64,000 bases of DNA from Acidobacteriota bacterium (GCA_030697165.1 JAUYQQ010000004.1:124001-188000); one strand, 5' to 3'; shown: positions 31,179 to 40,396, numbered from the stretch's first letter. Notes: generated by a model not told the origin, from the letters alone. Translations and numbers: made by a program.

Positions 31179-33173
31179 TCATTTTTCAAGAATCTCGAAC
31201 ACCCGGCTGACCCGGCCGACCGGCTGGCCGTCGACGGTCGCGACCACGCTGGCGGTATAGCGGCCCGGCGGAAGGCTCGAAGTGTCAATTTCCGCCGCAT
31301 TTATGATGACCGACGCCCCGTCGACGGTCTGGACGGCCATCAGGAACCTCCGTACTGGCTCGGCGGTGCCGGCAGGGATCACCTCGATGACCGCCCTGGC
31401 GCCTGCCAGGCGGTCCGCGTCGGCGGACATCAGTTCGATCAAGGCCGACACCGGCGTCCCCTGGGTGACCCGGGCGCGCGGTAGAAGCCTTCCACCCTCG
31501 CTGATCCCGACGACCAGATCGCTCAATTGCAGCTCGCCGGCGACTCGCAGGCCCGCAGCCAGTGGCACATCAACAACGCCGGCGCGGCCATCCGCATCCC
31601 TCGCGGCCACGCGCAGGCGGTATCGCCCGGGCAGGAGCTTCGCCGACGTCGTCATGACCAGTGGCCCAGGTGTGCCGGCCTCGAATGTTTGCTGGCCGGT
31701 GGCGACCACATTGCCGTCGTTGAAGACCGCGAATGCCCAATCGGCCGGTAACCGCGCCCGCTCGGCTGAGAGCTCCGCCGAGATCAACACCCGGAGCGTG
31801 CTCTCCTCGGTGCCACGGGTCGAATACGCGGTGGCGCTAATCGCGAGATCGCTGATGTCGGTCGGCTGGTTCAGGAGCGCCAGCAACGGATCGGCGGCCG
31901 GCGTCCCCGGCTTGCCCTCCGAAGCCTTGGCAACCGAGGGCTTGCCCTCCGAAGCCACGGCGAAGGAGGGCCGCGGGGCGACCTCGGGCCGCGAGCGCAC
32001 CGTCAGCCCCGGCCGCTTGACCGTAACCTCCAGCGAGCGAGGCGAGCCGGACGTGTCTTCGGGCCCGCTCTCGACCCCGAGCACGTAGAAGTTGTTGATC
32101 TCGGTCGTGATGCGATCGAAGACGCCGGTCGCGCGGCCCACCCCCATGAACAGCCGCCCGCCGGTCATGCCGGTCAGGGCGCCGAGGCCCGCGGTCGCCT
32201 CGCGGCCGCCAAAGGCAGAGGTGACGGTCCGCCGGTCGGTGACGTTCGAGTCGGGTTGGTCTAGGTGCACGGCGTAGAGGGTCAACTGCGCCTCGGCTGC
32301 CTTCTGCGAAAACCGTTGAAAGCGCGTCAGCAGGTCCTGGCCAAACTGCAGCCCGCCGGAAATGAGGATGACGTGTTTCGAGCCGCGCAGCGGGGCCAGC
32401 TTCGCGGCCAGGCTTTCAAGGACCGAGGTCGTGGTCTCAACGTGGGCGCGCCCAATCTGCAGCAACTCGCGCGCCTGCACGATGAGGTCGGGCGGACAAC
32501 GGTTCTGCAGTCCCCCGTTGGGGTCGGCGGGGATGCGATAGCACTCGCGCTCGATGACCTCGGCAATGACGCGAGAGTCGCCTCGCTCGTAGGCGAGCGC
32601 TTCATCCCAGGAAATATTGCGGTCACGATACATGTCCTGGCGCGGACGGGTGCCCGACATCAGGGGCAACGCCGCGCGCACGCGGTCGTGGTCGCGGGTC
32701 AAGTCCACACCGCCGACCGGCACACCGACCAGGCCGACCGCGTCGGCGGGTTGCAGTCCGTCGATGACGGCGGTGGCCGCCTCGAGCAGGGCGGCCTCGT
32801 TGCCTGGCGCGAGCGAATCGCGATCGACCACGATCACGACAATGCGGCCCTCGGCGCCCAACGCCCGGCCACGGCTCTCGCGCGCCGGTGCGGTCGTGCC
32901 ACCAGCGGCCACCACCATGCCGTCGCCGTGAAAGTCGGCGAAGACCACCTTCCGCGGCCGCCCGCCAACCGTGACCGAGAAGTCTTCAGGGCCGAGATTC
33001 CGCACCGGCACACCATCGCGATCGAGCGCGGTCGCCTCGAACGTGATGAGATCGATGCCGGTCCGAAACGCGGGCGCCGGCTGCTGGCCGCCCCCGGCCG
33101 CATGCGGAGCCGCGGCGATTGCCACGACCACGAGCCATGACAGGACGGCGATGCGCAAGACAGGCACACTCAT
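31179..33173 (-). CDS. Exported VWFA-type protein (acidobacterial VWFA-related family)
   Basis: 664 residues. Signal peptide (LRIAVLSWLVVVAIAAAPHA), a beta-sandwich with ITFEATALDRDGVPVRNLGP and FSVTVGGRPRKVVFADF (about 42-80), then a von Willebrand A-like domain (IVVIVVDRDSLAPGNEAALL, AAKLAPLRGSKHVILISGG, about 108-385). The MIDAS motif is not a canonical DxSxS (DRDSL is in its place). The C-terminal part (about 430-664) has beta-rich domains. Residues about 402-421 (SFAVASEGK, SVAKASEGK) come from a duplicated dispersed repeat. Last gene of the ABC-exporter operon; likely a periplasmic or surface adhesin-like protein. Confidence 0.85.
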   Translation of the reverse strand: MSVPVLRIAVLSWLVVVAIAAAPHAAGGGQQPAPAFRTGIDLITFEATALDRDGVPVRNLGPEDFSVTVGGRPRKVVFADFHGDGMVVAAGGTTAPARESRGRALGAEGRIVVIVVDRDSLAPGNEAALLEAATAVIDGLQPADAVGLVGVPVGGVDLTRDHDRVRAALPLMSGTRPRQDMYRDRNISWDEALAYERGDSRVIAEVIERECYRIPADPNGGLQNRCPPDLIVQARELLQIGRAHVETTTSVLESLAAKLAPLRGSKHVILISGGLQFGQDLLTRFQRFSQKAAEAQLTLYAVHLDQPDSNVTDRRTVTSAFGGREATAGLGALTGMTGGRLFMGVGRATGVFDRITTEINNFYVLGVESGPEDTSGSPRSLEVTVKRPGLTVRSRPEVAPRPSFAVASEGKPSVAKASEGKPGTPAADPLLALLNQPTDISDLAISATAYSTRGTEESTLRVLISAELSAERARLPADWAFAVFNDGNVVATGQQTFEAGTPGPLVMTTSAKLLPGRYRLRVAARDADGRAGVVDVPLAAGLRVAGELQLSDLVVGISEGGRLLPRARVTQGTPVSALIELMSADADRLAGARAVIEVIPAGTAEPVRRFLMAVQTVDGASVIINAAEIDTSSLPPGRYTASVVATVDGQPVGRVSRVFEILEK
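31911..31970. repeat. In-frame tandem pair of the 30-nt CCTCCGAAGCC element in the VWFA gene
   Basis: Two adjacent 30-nt copies (31911-31940, 31941-31970) of CTTGCCCTCCGAAGCC plus TTGGCAACCGAGGG or ACGGCGAAGGAGGG. 30 nt equals ten codons, so the frame is kept; the peptides are PSFAVASEGK and PSVAKASEGK. Confidence 0.9.
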
Positions 33174-33183
33174 GCGATCGACT

Positions 33184-34173
33184 CTACTGCTTTGGGACCA
33201 CGAGCGCCGCGGCGGTGCCGAACTGCTTGAAATCCGAGTACTTGGCGCGGGTCGTCGATCGCCCGACCGACGGGGTGATCTTCAGGGTGATGGGGCCGCT
33301 GTAGAACTCTGCCATCTCAGACGGCAGCCACAACCCCAGCACCGGGTGCGGGCGGTAAGTGACCTCGATATCCGCCGAGCTCTCGATCTTGTCCCAATAC
33401 ATGGTCGGCACCGCGGCCTCCCGCCGCCCTTGCGTAGCCGACGGGTTGAGCGGGGGCCGCTGGCTCGGGGCTGTCTGCACCGGCGACGTCATCTGGTCGG
33501 CAAAGTTCTTCATTTGCAGGCGCGTGCGCACGACGGTGCCATCATCGGGCTTGACCCACAGCGTTCCCGACACCGGCACGTCCACGCCGGCTGCGGTCAT
33601 GACCAGGGTCGGCGTGCGCGTTTCTTTGAACGCGATCTCCCACGTCTCTTCGCCGTTGATCTTCCTGGTGCCCTTGCGCGTGAACGCAAAGCGCGCGAGG
33701 TTATCCGGAATAAAGAAGAACATGGCGGACGTCGGCACGTTGAAGTTGCGGCTGACCGGCCCGACGTTGAACCGCGAACTCTCGTTGGCGATGCGCTGCA
33801 ACTCGGTGGCGTCGGTGGTGGTTGTCGCGGTAAACAACGACACCAGGCGGTCGCGTCGATCCGCGATGGCCGTGCCATTCACTTCCACCACGTCGCGAAA
33901 GCCCACCCAGCCCGTTCCATCACCGGTCTTGACGATCGCAAACTCCGCCACCAGGCGGCGCGGTGGCGTAGGCGCGGCGGCGCCCTCGAACATCACGGTC
34001 TGCGTGTATTCCTCGATTGCGACCACGAGGGCCGCCTTTTCGCCGTAGCTGCTGATGTAGGCGCCCATGCGCGCCAGCACGGGTGGCAGGCTTTGATCGG
34101 GAGGCGCCTGGGCTGACGCGGCAACTGCGGCCAGGGCGATGAGCGCGATGATCACGTGCGCGCGGTGTCCCAA
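33184..34173 (-). CDS. Exported protein of unknown function in the ABC operon
   Basis: 329 residues. Signal peptide (VIIALIALAAVAASAQA) and a mature part rich in beta strands: ALVVAIEEYTQTV, PRRLVAEFAIVKTGDGTGWV, GFRDVVEVNGTAIADRRDR, EETWEIAFKETRTPTLV, VSGTLWVKPDDGTVVRTRL. The last motif (a prosthetic-like WVKPDDGTVVR) suggests a lipoprotein-localisation-like or outer-membrane-associated fold, but I do not recognise a named family. It is 9 nt from the permease gene upstream and 10 nt from the VWFA gene downstream, so it belongs to the same operon. Function unknown. Confidence 0.7.
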   Translation of the reverse strand: MGHRAHVIIALIALAAVAASAQAPPDQSLPPVLARMGAYISSYGEKAALVVAIEEYTQTVMFEGAAAPTPPRRLVAEFAIVKTGDGTGWVGFRDVVEVNGTAIADRRDRLVSLFTATTTTDATELQRIANESSRFNVGPVSRNFNVPTSAMFFFIPDNLARFAFTRKGTRKINGEETWEIAFKETRTPTLVMTAAGVDVPVSGTLWVKPDDGTVVRTRLQMKNFADQMTSPVQTAPSQRPPLNPSATQGRREAAVPTMYWDKIESSADIEVTYRPHPVLGLWLPSEMAEFYSGPITLKITPSVGRSTTRAKYSDFKQFGTAAALVVPKQ

Positions 34174-34182
34174 AAGGCTTTC

Positions 34183-35022
34183 CTACTGCTCGAGAATGTA
34201 CTCTTTCCGCTCGACCACGCGCGTGGCCAGGTAGAGGAAGACGACCAGGTATGCAAACAGCCACGCCAGTGACACCGCCACCGGCGGGTTCTCCCGAAAC
34301 ATCCCCTGGAGGATGCTCGCCACGCCGTCCGACGGCATGGCGTGGGGCACCAGTGACTGCATGTAGAAGGCGATTGTGAACTGCTTCAGGTAGCCCGGCA
34401 GGGCCATCACCACCTGCTCCCAGCCAAAGGCGAACACCAGCCCGATGACCAGGGGCCGCTTGAAGTAGGCCCCGACGAAGGCAAACAGGGCCCCGTACAC
34501 CGCCAGCCCCAGGGCCAGCAGTCCGAGGTCGGTGACCAGCGAGCCAAATGTCGCGGGCAGCTCCGAGAAGGGCACCAGCAGGAAGAAGACGATCATTACC
34601 GACGGCAGCACCACCAGCAGGGTGCACGCCAGGTAGGCCAGGTACTTGCCCACCAGCACCGCGCCGCGCGGAATCGGGCGGGTGAACAGGTAGGTAATGG
34701 TCTTGTCTTCCACCTCGTCGGCCATCAGCGCCGTACCGTAGAACACGCCCAGCACAGGGACGATGAAGCGGAGGAACAGCATCCAGATCATCACGCCGAA
34801 AATGCCGAAGCCGGCGACGCGCTGGCCGTTGACGCGCAGCGCCGACATCCCGAACAGCTCGAGCACCTTGACGATCACCGCCAGCAGCACCGGGCCGCCG
34901 ACGACCAGCGCCATGAAGATGGTGCGGCGCGACCACAGCATTTCGCCGAGCGACAGGTCGAACACCCGGCGCGAGGCGGCCCAGAAACTCATGTGCTTGT
35001 GCTTCGGGATGGCCGTGGTCAT
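34183..35022 (-). CDS. ABC-2 type transporter permease
   Basis: 279 residues with six hydrophobic helices (about 33-52, 70-90, 120-147, 160-185, 190-208, 248-270), in the fold of ABC-2/NosY-like permeases; MADEVEDKTITYLFTRPIPR is the family-typical cytoplasmic segment. It should form the membrane part of an exporter with the ATPase encoded just upstream, whose last 4 nt overlap this gene's start (ATGA). A second, dissimilar permease gene in the operon makes a heteromeric transporter or two related transporters possible. Confidence 0.88.
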   Translation of the reverse strand: MTTAIPKHKHMSFWAASRRVFDLSLGEMLWSRRTIFMALVVGGPVLLAVIVKVLELFGMSALRVNGQRVAGFGIFGVMIWMLFLRFIVPVLGVFYGTALMADEVEDKTITYLFTRPIPRGAVLVGKYLAYLACTLLVVLPSVMIVFFLLVPFSELPATFGSLVTDLGLLALGLAVYGALFAFVGAYFKRPLVIGLVFAFGWEQVVMALPGYLKQFTIAFYMQSLVPHAMPSDGVASILQGMFRENPPVAVSLAWLFAYLVVFLYLATRVVERKEYILEQ

Positions 35023-35993
35023 TGCTTCACCAAGTACTTGAAGACGGCCTGCAGGTTGTCGTCGGGCGACTGCACTTCGTCAATGCGGCCGCACTCCCCC
35101 GACGCGGCAAGCTCGGTCAGCCGCGCATAGAAGCTGTCGGGCTTCGACGTCTCCACGATCACCGCGCCCGGCTCGAACTTCATGCTGAGCACATCGTCTT
35201 CCTGCATGAACTTGCGCGCCAGCGCGCGCGGGTCGGCGCCGCGCACGAACACGGTGTGCGGGTGCGTGTCGATCAGGTCGCGAATCTGGTGCACGTTGCC
35301 TTCGGCGAGGATGCGGCCGTTGTTGATCAGGAGGATGTTCGAGGTCATCGACTCGATCTCGTGCAGGATGTGGCTCGAGACGATGATGTGCTTGCCGGCG
35401 CGCGCCCAGTCCTTGATCAGGCGGATGGTCTTGCGCCGCATCAGCGGGTCCATGCCGGTGAGCGGTTCGTCGAGAATCAGCAACTCGGGGTCATGGACCA
35501 GCGCCTGGGCGAGCTTGACGCGCTGGCGCATGCCCTTGCTGTAGGCGCCAATCTTCTTGGCGCCCGCGTCGAGCAGGTCCACCTTGTCGAGAGCGGCCTT
35601 GGCCGCGGCCTCGGCTTCCGCGTCGCTGTAGCCGTTCAGGCGCACGAGCGCGTTGATCCATTCGAAGCCGGTCATGCGGTCGTAAAACGCGTCCTGCTCG
35701 GGACAGAAGCCAATGCGCGCGTAGACGTCGGGGTTGCCCCAGATCGGCTCGCCGAGCACGCGAATGGTGCCCTGGCTCGGCTTCAACTGCCCCGTCATCA
35801 ACTTCATGAACGTCGACTTGCCGGCGCCGTTCGGCCCGAGCAAGCCGGTGATGCCCGGCGGAATGGACACGGTGACGTCGTTGAGGCCGCTGACCTGCCC
35901 GTACCACTTGGACACGTGATCGGCCTGGACCAGCACCAATCCGGTTCCCGACTCCCGACTCCCGACTCCCGACGTGGCGAAGCTTGTCGTCAT
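35019..35993 (-). CDS. ABC transporter ATP-binding protein
   Basis: 324 residues. Walker A (GPNGAGKSTFMKL), signature-like YSKGMRQRVKLAQAL, Walker B (ELLILDEPLTGMDP) and the H-loop (HIIVSSHILHE) are all present; a C-terminal extension (about 235-324) is typical of ATPases paired with ABC-2 permeases. The ATG at 35993 overlaps the upstream TGA (ATGA), supporting this start. However, residues about 8-18 (SGVGSRESGTG) are encoded by a 7-nt tandem array, so the conserved domain only begins at about residue 20. A downstream GTG or TTG start (LVLVQADHV) is the alternative. Confidence 0.92.
   Translation of the reverse strand: MTTSFATSGVGSRESGTGLVLVQADHVSKWYGQVSGLNDVTVSIPPGITGLLGPNGAGKSTFMKLMTGQLKPSQGTIRVLGEPIWGNPDVYARIGFCPEQDAFYDRMTGFEWINALVRLNGYSDAEAEAAAKAALDKVDLLDAGAKKIGAYSKGMRQRVKLAQALVHDPELLILDEPLTGMDPLMRRKTIRLIKDWARAGKHIIVSSHILHEIESMTSNILLINNGRILAEGNVHQIRDLIDTHPHTVFVRGADPRALARKFMQEDDVLSMKFEPGAVIVETSKPDSFYARLTELAASGECGRIDEVQSPDDNLQAVFKYLVKQ
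35943..35973. repeat. 7-nt tandem array (GACTCCC) inside an ABC ATPase N-terminus
   Basis: GGTTCCC, GACTCCC x3, GAC. Three 7-nt units make 21 nt, so the frame repeats every seven residues. The same unit type occurs at 44044-44071 and 61666-61733. Confidence 0.9.
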
Positions 35994-36829
35994 GTGACGA
36001 TCTCCACCCCGCGGACGCGGCGGCTCAGGATGAAGAACGACGCGCCGATCAACACCAGCACGGTGATCCCGGCGATGGCCGGCGACAACTGGTAGCGCGG
36101 CGGCAACCGGAAGATCACGTCACCCAGTTGCTCGAGCGAGGCGGTCGGCGACAGCCACGCGAAATTGGTGCGGCCGGTGATGCCGCGCAAGGCGTTGAAG
36201 AGCGCGGTGGTGAAGAAGAACAACCCGGCAAACATCACCCCCACGAAGCGGCTGCTCTTCGACAGCGACGACAAGGCCAGCATGGTGGTTGACGCCAGCA
36301 GCACCTGCGCGAGCGAGAACAAGGTGATGGCCGGCAGCAGGTAGAGGTTGTTGCTGATGAAGGTCAGGCTGCCGGCGAAGATCGCCTGCGTCAGCAGCAG
36401 CATCATGGCCGGCAGGAACGTCACCGACACCAGGAACAGGAACAGGATGGCGAGCTTGCCGGCGATATACTCCGCGCTCGTCATCGGCTTCGACAGGTAG
36501 AGCTGCAAGGCATTGGCGCGGCGGTCGTTGGCGATCAAGCCGGCGCCGACGTAGATGGTCACGAAGAACACGAACGCGCCCTGCTGGTCGAGGAACTCGC
36601 GGAAGGTCTCGCCCTTGGGCGCGAGAAACGACGCCTGCTGGAACGTGGCCGAGACGTAAATCTGCACCGCGCGGACGACGAAGGGCGCCCAGGCAAACAG
36701 CATCAAACCCAGGAACTGGCGCTTGGAGATGACGCTCATGATGCCGGCACGGGTCATCACCCGCCAGGCCTGGCCGATGGTGGCGCGGGTGCCGCCGTAG
36801 CGCCGATAACCCTGATCGTGAATGGGCAT
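35990..36829 (-). CDS. ABC-2 type transporter permease (second)
   Basis: 279 residues; hydrophobic helices near 42-60, 88-106, 122-150, 160-185, 195-215 and 255-273, with ANDRRANALQLYLSKPMTSA as the cytoplasmic coupling segment of ABC-2 permeases. It begins 3 nt after the upstream ATPase gene and its TGA overlaps the next ATPase start (ATGA). Not closely similar to the permease at 34183, so each ATPase may have its own permease, or all four may form one complex. Substrate unknown. Confidence 0.87.
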   Translation of the reverse strand: MPIHDQGYRRYGGTRATIGQAWRVMTRAGIMSVISKRQFLGLMLFAWAPFVVRAVQIYVSATFQQASFLAPKGETFREFLDQQGAFVFFVTIYVGAGLIANDRRANALQLYLSKPMTSAEYIAGKLAILFLFLVSVTFLPAMMLLLTQAIFAGSLTFISNNLYLLPAITLFSLAQVLLASTTMLALSSLSKSSRFVGVMFAGLFFFTTALFNALRGITGRTNFAWLSPTASLEQLGDVIFRLPPRYQLSPAIAGITVLVLIGASFFILSRRVRGVEIVT

Positions 36830-36832
36830 GGG

Positions 36833-37807
36833 CTACTTGTCTCCCACCGCGCGCGCGAACACGTCTTCGAGGGTCGGCACGCTGGGACGCACGTGACGCA
36901 CCTGCACCCGCTCGCGGGCCGCCAGGTCGAACAGCACCTTGGGGTTGTCGCCGGCCACACCGGGCACGAACACCCGCATGACGTCTTCATCCGAGTCTTT
37001 GACGTCGAAGCCCTCGCTGCGCAGCACGCTGATGAACTGCGTCTCGTCGCCCTTGATCCGCAGCTCGTAGACGCGACCGGTGGTGCCCTTCAGGGCGTCG
37101 ATCGGTCCGTAGGTGGCGACCGTGCCCTTGTCCATGACGACGACGTGGTCGCAGGTGAACTCGACGTCGGGCAGCAGGTGCGACGACAGGATCAGGTTGA
37201 CGTTCTTGTTGTGGGCGAGATCGTGAATCAGCTCGAGCATCTCGTCGCGGCCCTTGGGGTCCATGCCGTTGGTGGGCTCGTCCAGGAACAGCAAATCGGG
37301 GTCGTGGACAATGGCCTGGGCCAGCTTGATGCGCTGCTTCATGCCGGTCGAGTAGGTCTCGATGTTGCGGTAGCGCGCCTCGCCGAGGCCGACGTAGTAC
37401 AGCACTTCGTGCGCGCGCTGCATGGCGTCGGTCGTTGGCAGGCCCGACAACTGGCCGCAGTAGGCGACAAACGACACTGCGTTCATGCCGGGGATGTGGG
37501 AATCGCTTTCCGGCATGTAGCCAATCCGCTCGCGAATCTCGAGCGGCTGCGTGGCCACGTCCATGTCGATCACCTTCATGCTGCCCTTGTCGGGCACCAG
37601 GAAGCCAAGCAGCGACTTGAGGAGGGTGCTCTTGCCGGCGCCGTTCGGGCCGAGCAGGCCGACCGCCCCCGGGGGGAACACCGCGGTGACGTCCGTGAGC
37701 GCCCACTGCTTGCCGTAGCGGACGCTGAGATTCTGGCACTGGACCACCGGTCCGGCGAACCGTGGCGCGTCTAAGGGATGGGCCTGGCCCGCACCCGTTT
37801 CGGTCAT
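36833..37807 (-). CDS. ABC transporter ATP-binding protein (first gene of the operon)
   Basis: 324 residues. Walker A (LLGPNGAGKSTLLKSLLG), Q-loop region IGYMPESDSHIPGM, signature YSTGMKQRIKLAQAI, Walker B DLLFLDEPTNGMDP and the H-loop LSSHLLPDVE. The C-terminal quarter resembles the regulatory tail of the second ATPase (35019), and the two share overall layout, suggesting an old duplication. It is the first of six tightly packed minus-strand genes ending with the VWFA gene. The start region MTETGAGQAHPLDAP is Pro/Gly rich; the conserved domain starts near residue 20. Confidence 0.92.
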   Translation of the reverse strand: MTETGAGQAHPLDAPRFAGPVVQCQNLSVRYGKQWALTDVTAVFPPGAVGLLGPNGAGKSTLLKSLLGFLVPDKGSMKVIDMDVATQPLEIRERIGYMPESDSHIPGMNAVSFVAYCGQLSGLPTTDAMQRAHEVLYYVGLGEARYRNIETYSTGMKQRIKLAQAIVHDPDLLFLDEPTNGMDPKGRDEMLELIHDLAHNKNVNLILSSHLLPDVEFTCDHVVVMDKGTVATYGPIDALKGTTGRVYELRIKGDETQFISVLRSEGFDVKDSDEDVMRVFVPGVAGDNPKVLFDLAARERVQVRHVRPSVPTLEDVFARAVGDK

Positions 37808-37833
37808 CTGCGTTGAGTATACGGCTCTAAGGG

Positions 37834-38406
37834 TTACAGCGTTCCCCGAAGTCCCAAGGCGTCAGCCTCGAGCCTCAGGAATCCAATCACGTTGGTGACG
37901 TGCTGTTCGAGGGGCAGCCCCATGAGCTCGGCCCCGCGAACCAGGTGATCGCGCGGCACCTGCCTGGCGAACGCCTTGTCCTTCATCCGCTTGATCACGG
38001 AGGCGGCCTCGAGGTCGAGCACGCTCTTGGACGGCCGCACCAGCGAGGCCGCGGTGACAAAGCCCGCCAATTCGTCGCAGGCCACCAGGGTCTTCTCGAC
38101 CGGCGACTCCGGCTGCACGCCGGTGATCTCCGAGGCGTGCGAGAGGATGGCCCGCATGACCCACTCCGGGTAGCCAAGTGACCGCAGGTGCTCGCAGCCC
38201 TTGTTGGGATGGTCGCCGAGCGTCGGATACTTCTCGTAGTCGAAGTCATGGAGCAGCGCGACGACGGCCCACTCCTCTTCGTTGGCACCCTGCTGGCGCG
38301 CGTACCCGCGCACGGCAGCCTCCACGGCGAGCGCGTGCTTGCGCAGGCTCTCGCCCTGGGTCCATTCGGTCAGCAATTGCCAGGCGGCTTCACGTGAGAG
38401 GGTCAT
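37834..38406 (-). CDS. HD-domain hydrolase-like protein
   Basis: 190 residues from the ATG at 38406, which overlaps the TGA of the NUDIX gene (ATGA); the longer frame up to 38847 only reads that gene out of frame. A compact HD domain: RKHALAVEAAVRGYARQQG (first His), VVALLHDFDYEKYP (HD), GDHPNKGCEHLRSLGYP (third His region) and LVACDELAGFV (Asp). Members are phosphohydrolases of nucleotides or unknown substrates. Co-translated with a NUDIX hydrolase, so nucleotide house-cleaning is a reasonable guess. Confidence 0.85.
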   Translation of the reverse strand: MTLSREAAWQLLTEWTQGESLRKHALAVEAAVRGYARQQGANEEEWAVVALLHDFDYEKYPTLGDHPNKGCEHLRSLGYPEWVMRAILSHASEITGVQPESPVEKTLVACDELAGFVTAASLVRPSKSVLDLEAASVIKRMKDKAFARQVPRDHLVRGAELMGLPLEQHVTNVIGFLRLEADALGLRGTL

Positions 38407-38837
38407 GCCGGAAAAGAATACTCCAAGCCCTTGCGAATGACCGCCGCGGCGTGCGCGTTGACCCCGTAGGCGTCGAGTTCGGCCCCGGTCACCCACTCCA
38501 CCGCTTCGGCATCCGAGCCGGCCACCGCGTCGCCACCGGGTGACGCGCACACGAAGTCGATGATCACGAAGTGGTAGCGGATGCGGCCATCGGGGTCGCG
38601 GTGCACCCGGTCGAACGTTTCGATGATCGGCCCCGGATAGACCTCGAGGCCGGTCTCTTCCTTCACCTCGCGGCGCATCCCGTCGATCAGCGATTCGCCG
38701 AGGTGCAAATGGCCGCCGGGCAACGACCACTCGCCCTGGCGTGGTCCATGGGCCCGCCTGACGATCAGCGCCCGGCCGTCGCGAACGACGACCGCGCCGA
38801 CGCCGACCACGGGTTGCGCAGGGTATTCTCTGGCCAT
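38403..38837 (-). CDS. NUDIX hydrolase
   Basis: 144 residues with a complete Nudix box ([15 protein letters not shown] followed by [11 protein letters not shown]), preceded by [20 protein letters not shown] and followed by [20 protein letters not shown]; overall close to MutT/ADP-ribose-type enzymes that hydrolyse nucleoside diphosphate derivatives. The ATG directly abuts the ATG of the divergent yjbQ gene (CATATG), leaving no untranslated space on either side, so each promoter must lie inside the other gene. Its end overlaps the HD gene. Confidence 0.92.
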   Translation of the reverse strand: MAREYPAQPVVGVGAVVVRDGRALIVRRAHGPRQGEWSLPGGHLHLGESLIDGMRREVKEETGLEVYPGPIIETFDRVHRDPDGRIRYHFVIIDFVCASPGGDAVAGSDAEAVEWVTGAELDAYGVNAHAAAVIRKGLEYSFPA

Positions 38838-39260
<423 letters not shown>

Positions 39261-40322
39261 TCACAGCGGGAGACTGGCTGCGGCATTGAGATCAGCTGGC
39301 GCAAGCCGCCCGGCGTCGAGCAAGCGGATCCCAGCGGCGGCGATCATCGCCGCATTGTCGGTGGACAGCGCGAGGCTCGGGATGTAAACCGGGATCTCGC
39401 TGCGCCCGGCTCTGGCCAAAGCCTCGTGCCGCAATCGCGAGTTCGCCGACACGCCGCCGGCGATCCCAATCGACTTGGCGCCGTGCCAGTGGGCGGCGGC
39501 AAATGCGCGATCAATCAGCGTGTCGACCACGCGATACTGAAAACTGGCCGCGAGGTCGGCGATTTCGTTGGGCGGCAACTGCTCGGTGCCGAGCGCCGCC
39601 TGCCGCTGCCGCACATGGCGCAGCACGGCCGTCTTGAGCCCGCTGAAACTGAAATCAAAGCGGCCATCCCGCTCAGGCGCGTTGCGGTCGGGATTGGTCA
39701 GGCGCGTGCCCGGAAAGCTGATCGCGGTGTCGCTTCCGTCGCGCGCCAGACGATCGAGAATCGGCCCGCCCGGATACCCCAGGCCGATCAATTTCGCCAC
39801 CTTGTCATACGCCTCCCCCGCCGCATCGTCCCTCGTCCGGCCAAGCAGTTCGTACTCCCCCTCCCGCTGTACGAGATAGAGGCTGGTGTGACCGCCCGAG
39901 ACCACGAGAATGATGGCCGGCAGCGGGATATGCCCGTGTTCGAGCCAGATCGACTCGATGTGGCCGGCGAGGTGGTTCACGGCCACGAGCGGCTTCTGCA
40001 GCGCCCACGCCGCCGACTTGGCGAACGACACGCCGACCAGCAGCGAGCCGACAAGACCTGGGCCCTGGGTCACGGCCAGGGCGTCGACGTCCTGCCATGT
40101 GGCGCCGCCATCAGAGAGCGCGCGCTCGACCACGCCACAGATATCGCGCACGTGCTGGCGCGACGCCAGCTCCGGCACGACCCCGCCCCACTCGCGGTGA
40201 ATGTCCACCTGTGAGGCAACGACGTTCGATCGCATCGCCCACGGCTTGACCGCATCCGCGGTCTGCTCGACCAGGGCAGCGGCGGTTTCGTCGCACGATG
40301 TCTCGATGCCGAGGACTAACAT
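39261..40322 (-). CDS. tsaD: tRNA N6-adenosine threonylcarbamoyltransferase (TsaD)
   Basis: 353 residues; transfers the threonylcarbamoyl group to A37 of ANN-decoding tRNAs, with TsaB and TsaE. Conserved motifs are intact: LVLGIETSCDETAAALVEQ, the metal-binding HxxxH (VVPELASRQHVRDICGV, AVNHLAGHIESIWLEHG), LVVSGGHTSLYLVQ, and the ATP-binding KSIGIAGGVSANSRLRHEA and STDNAAMIAAAG. No Shine-Dalgarno is possible, because a 14-nt tandem array runs right up to the ATG at 40322. Translation probably relies on coupling to mtnA or on readthrough of ribosomes. Confidence 0.97.
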   Translation of the reverse strand: MLVLGIETSCDETAAALVEQTADAVKPWAMRSNVVASQVDIHREWGGVVPELASRQHVRDICGVVERALSDGGATWQDVDALAVTQGPGLVGSLLVGVSFAKSAAWALQKPLVAVNHLAGHIESIWLEHGHIPLPAIILVVSGGHTSLYLVQREGEYELLGRTRDDAAGEAYDKVAKLIGLGYPGGPILDRLARDGSDTAISFPGTRLTNPDRNAPERDGRFDFSFSGLKTAVLRHVRQRQAALGTEQLPPNEIADLAASFQYRVVDTLIDRAFAAAHWHGAKSIGIAGGVSANSRLRHEALARAGRSEIPVYIPSLALSTDNAAMIAAAGIRLLDAGRLAPADLNAAASLPL

Positions 40323-40396
40323 GGTTCAATCACGCCGGTTCAAGCACGAGGGTTCAATCACGCCGGTTCAAGCACGAGGGTTCAAGCACGAAGGTT
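40323..40396. repeat. 14-nt tandem array from the mtnA stop codon to the tsaD start codon
   Basis: GGTTCAATCACGCC and GGTTCAAGCACGAG alternate, then GGTTCAAGCACGAA and a partial GGTTCTCGAG: five full 14-nt units and a remnant. The minus-strand TGA of mtnA (40382-40384) lies inside the array, and the other end abuts the ATG of tsaD with no spacer. Confidence 0.95.

Noticed and set aside
40323-40396. Possible CRISPR array (14-nt units)
   Set aside because: Units are directly adjacent with no spacers and only 14 nt long; it is a simple tandem array.
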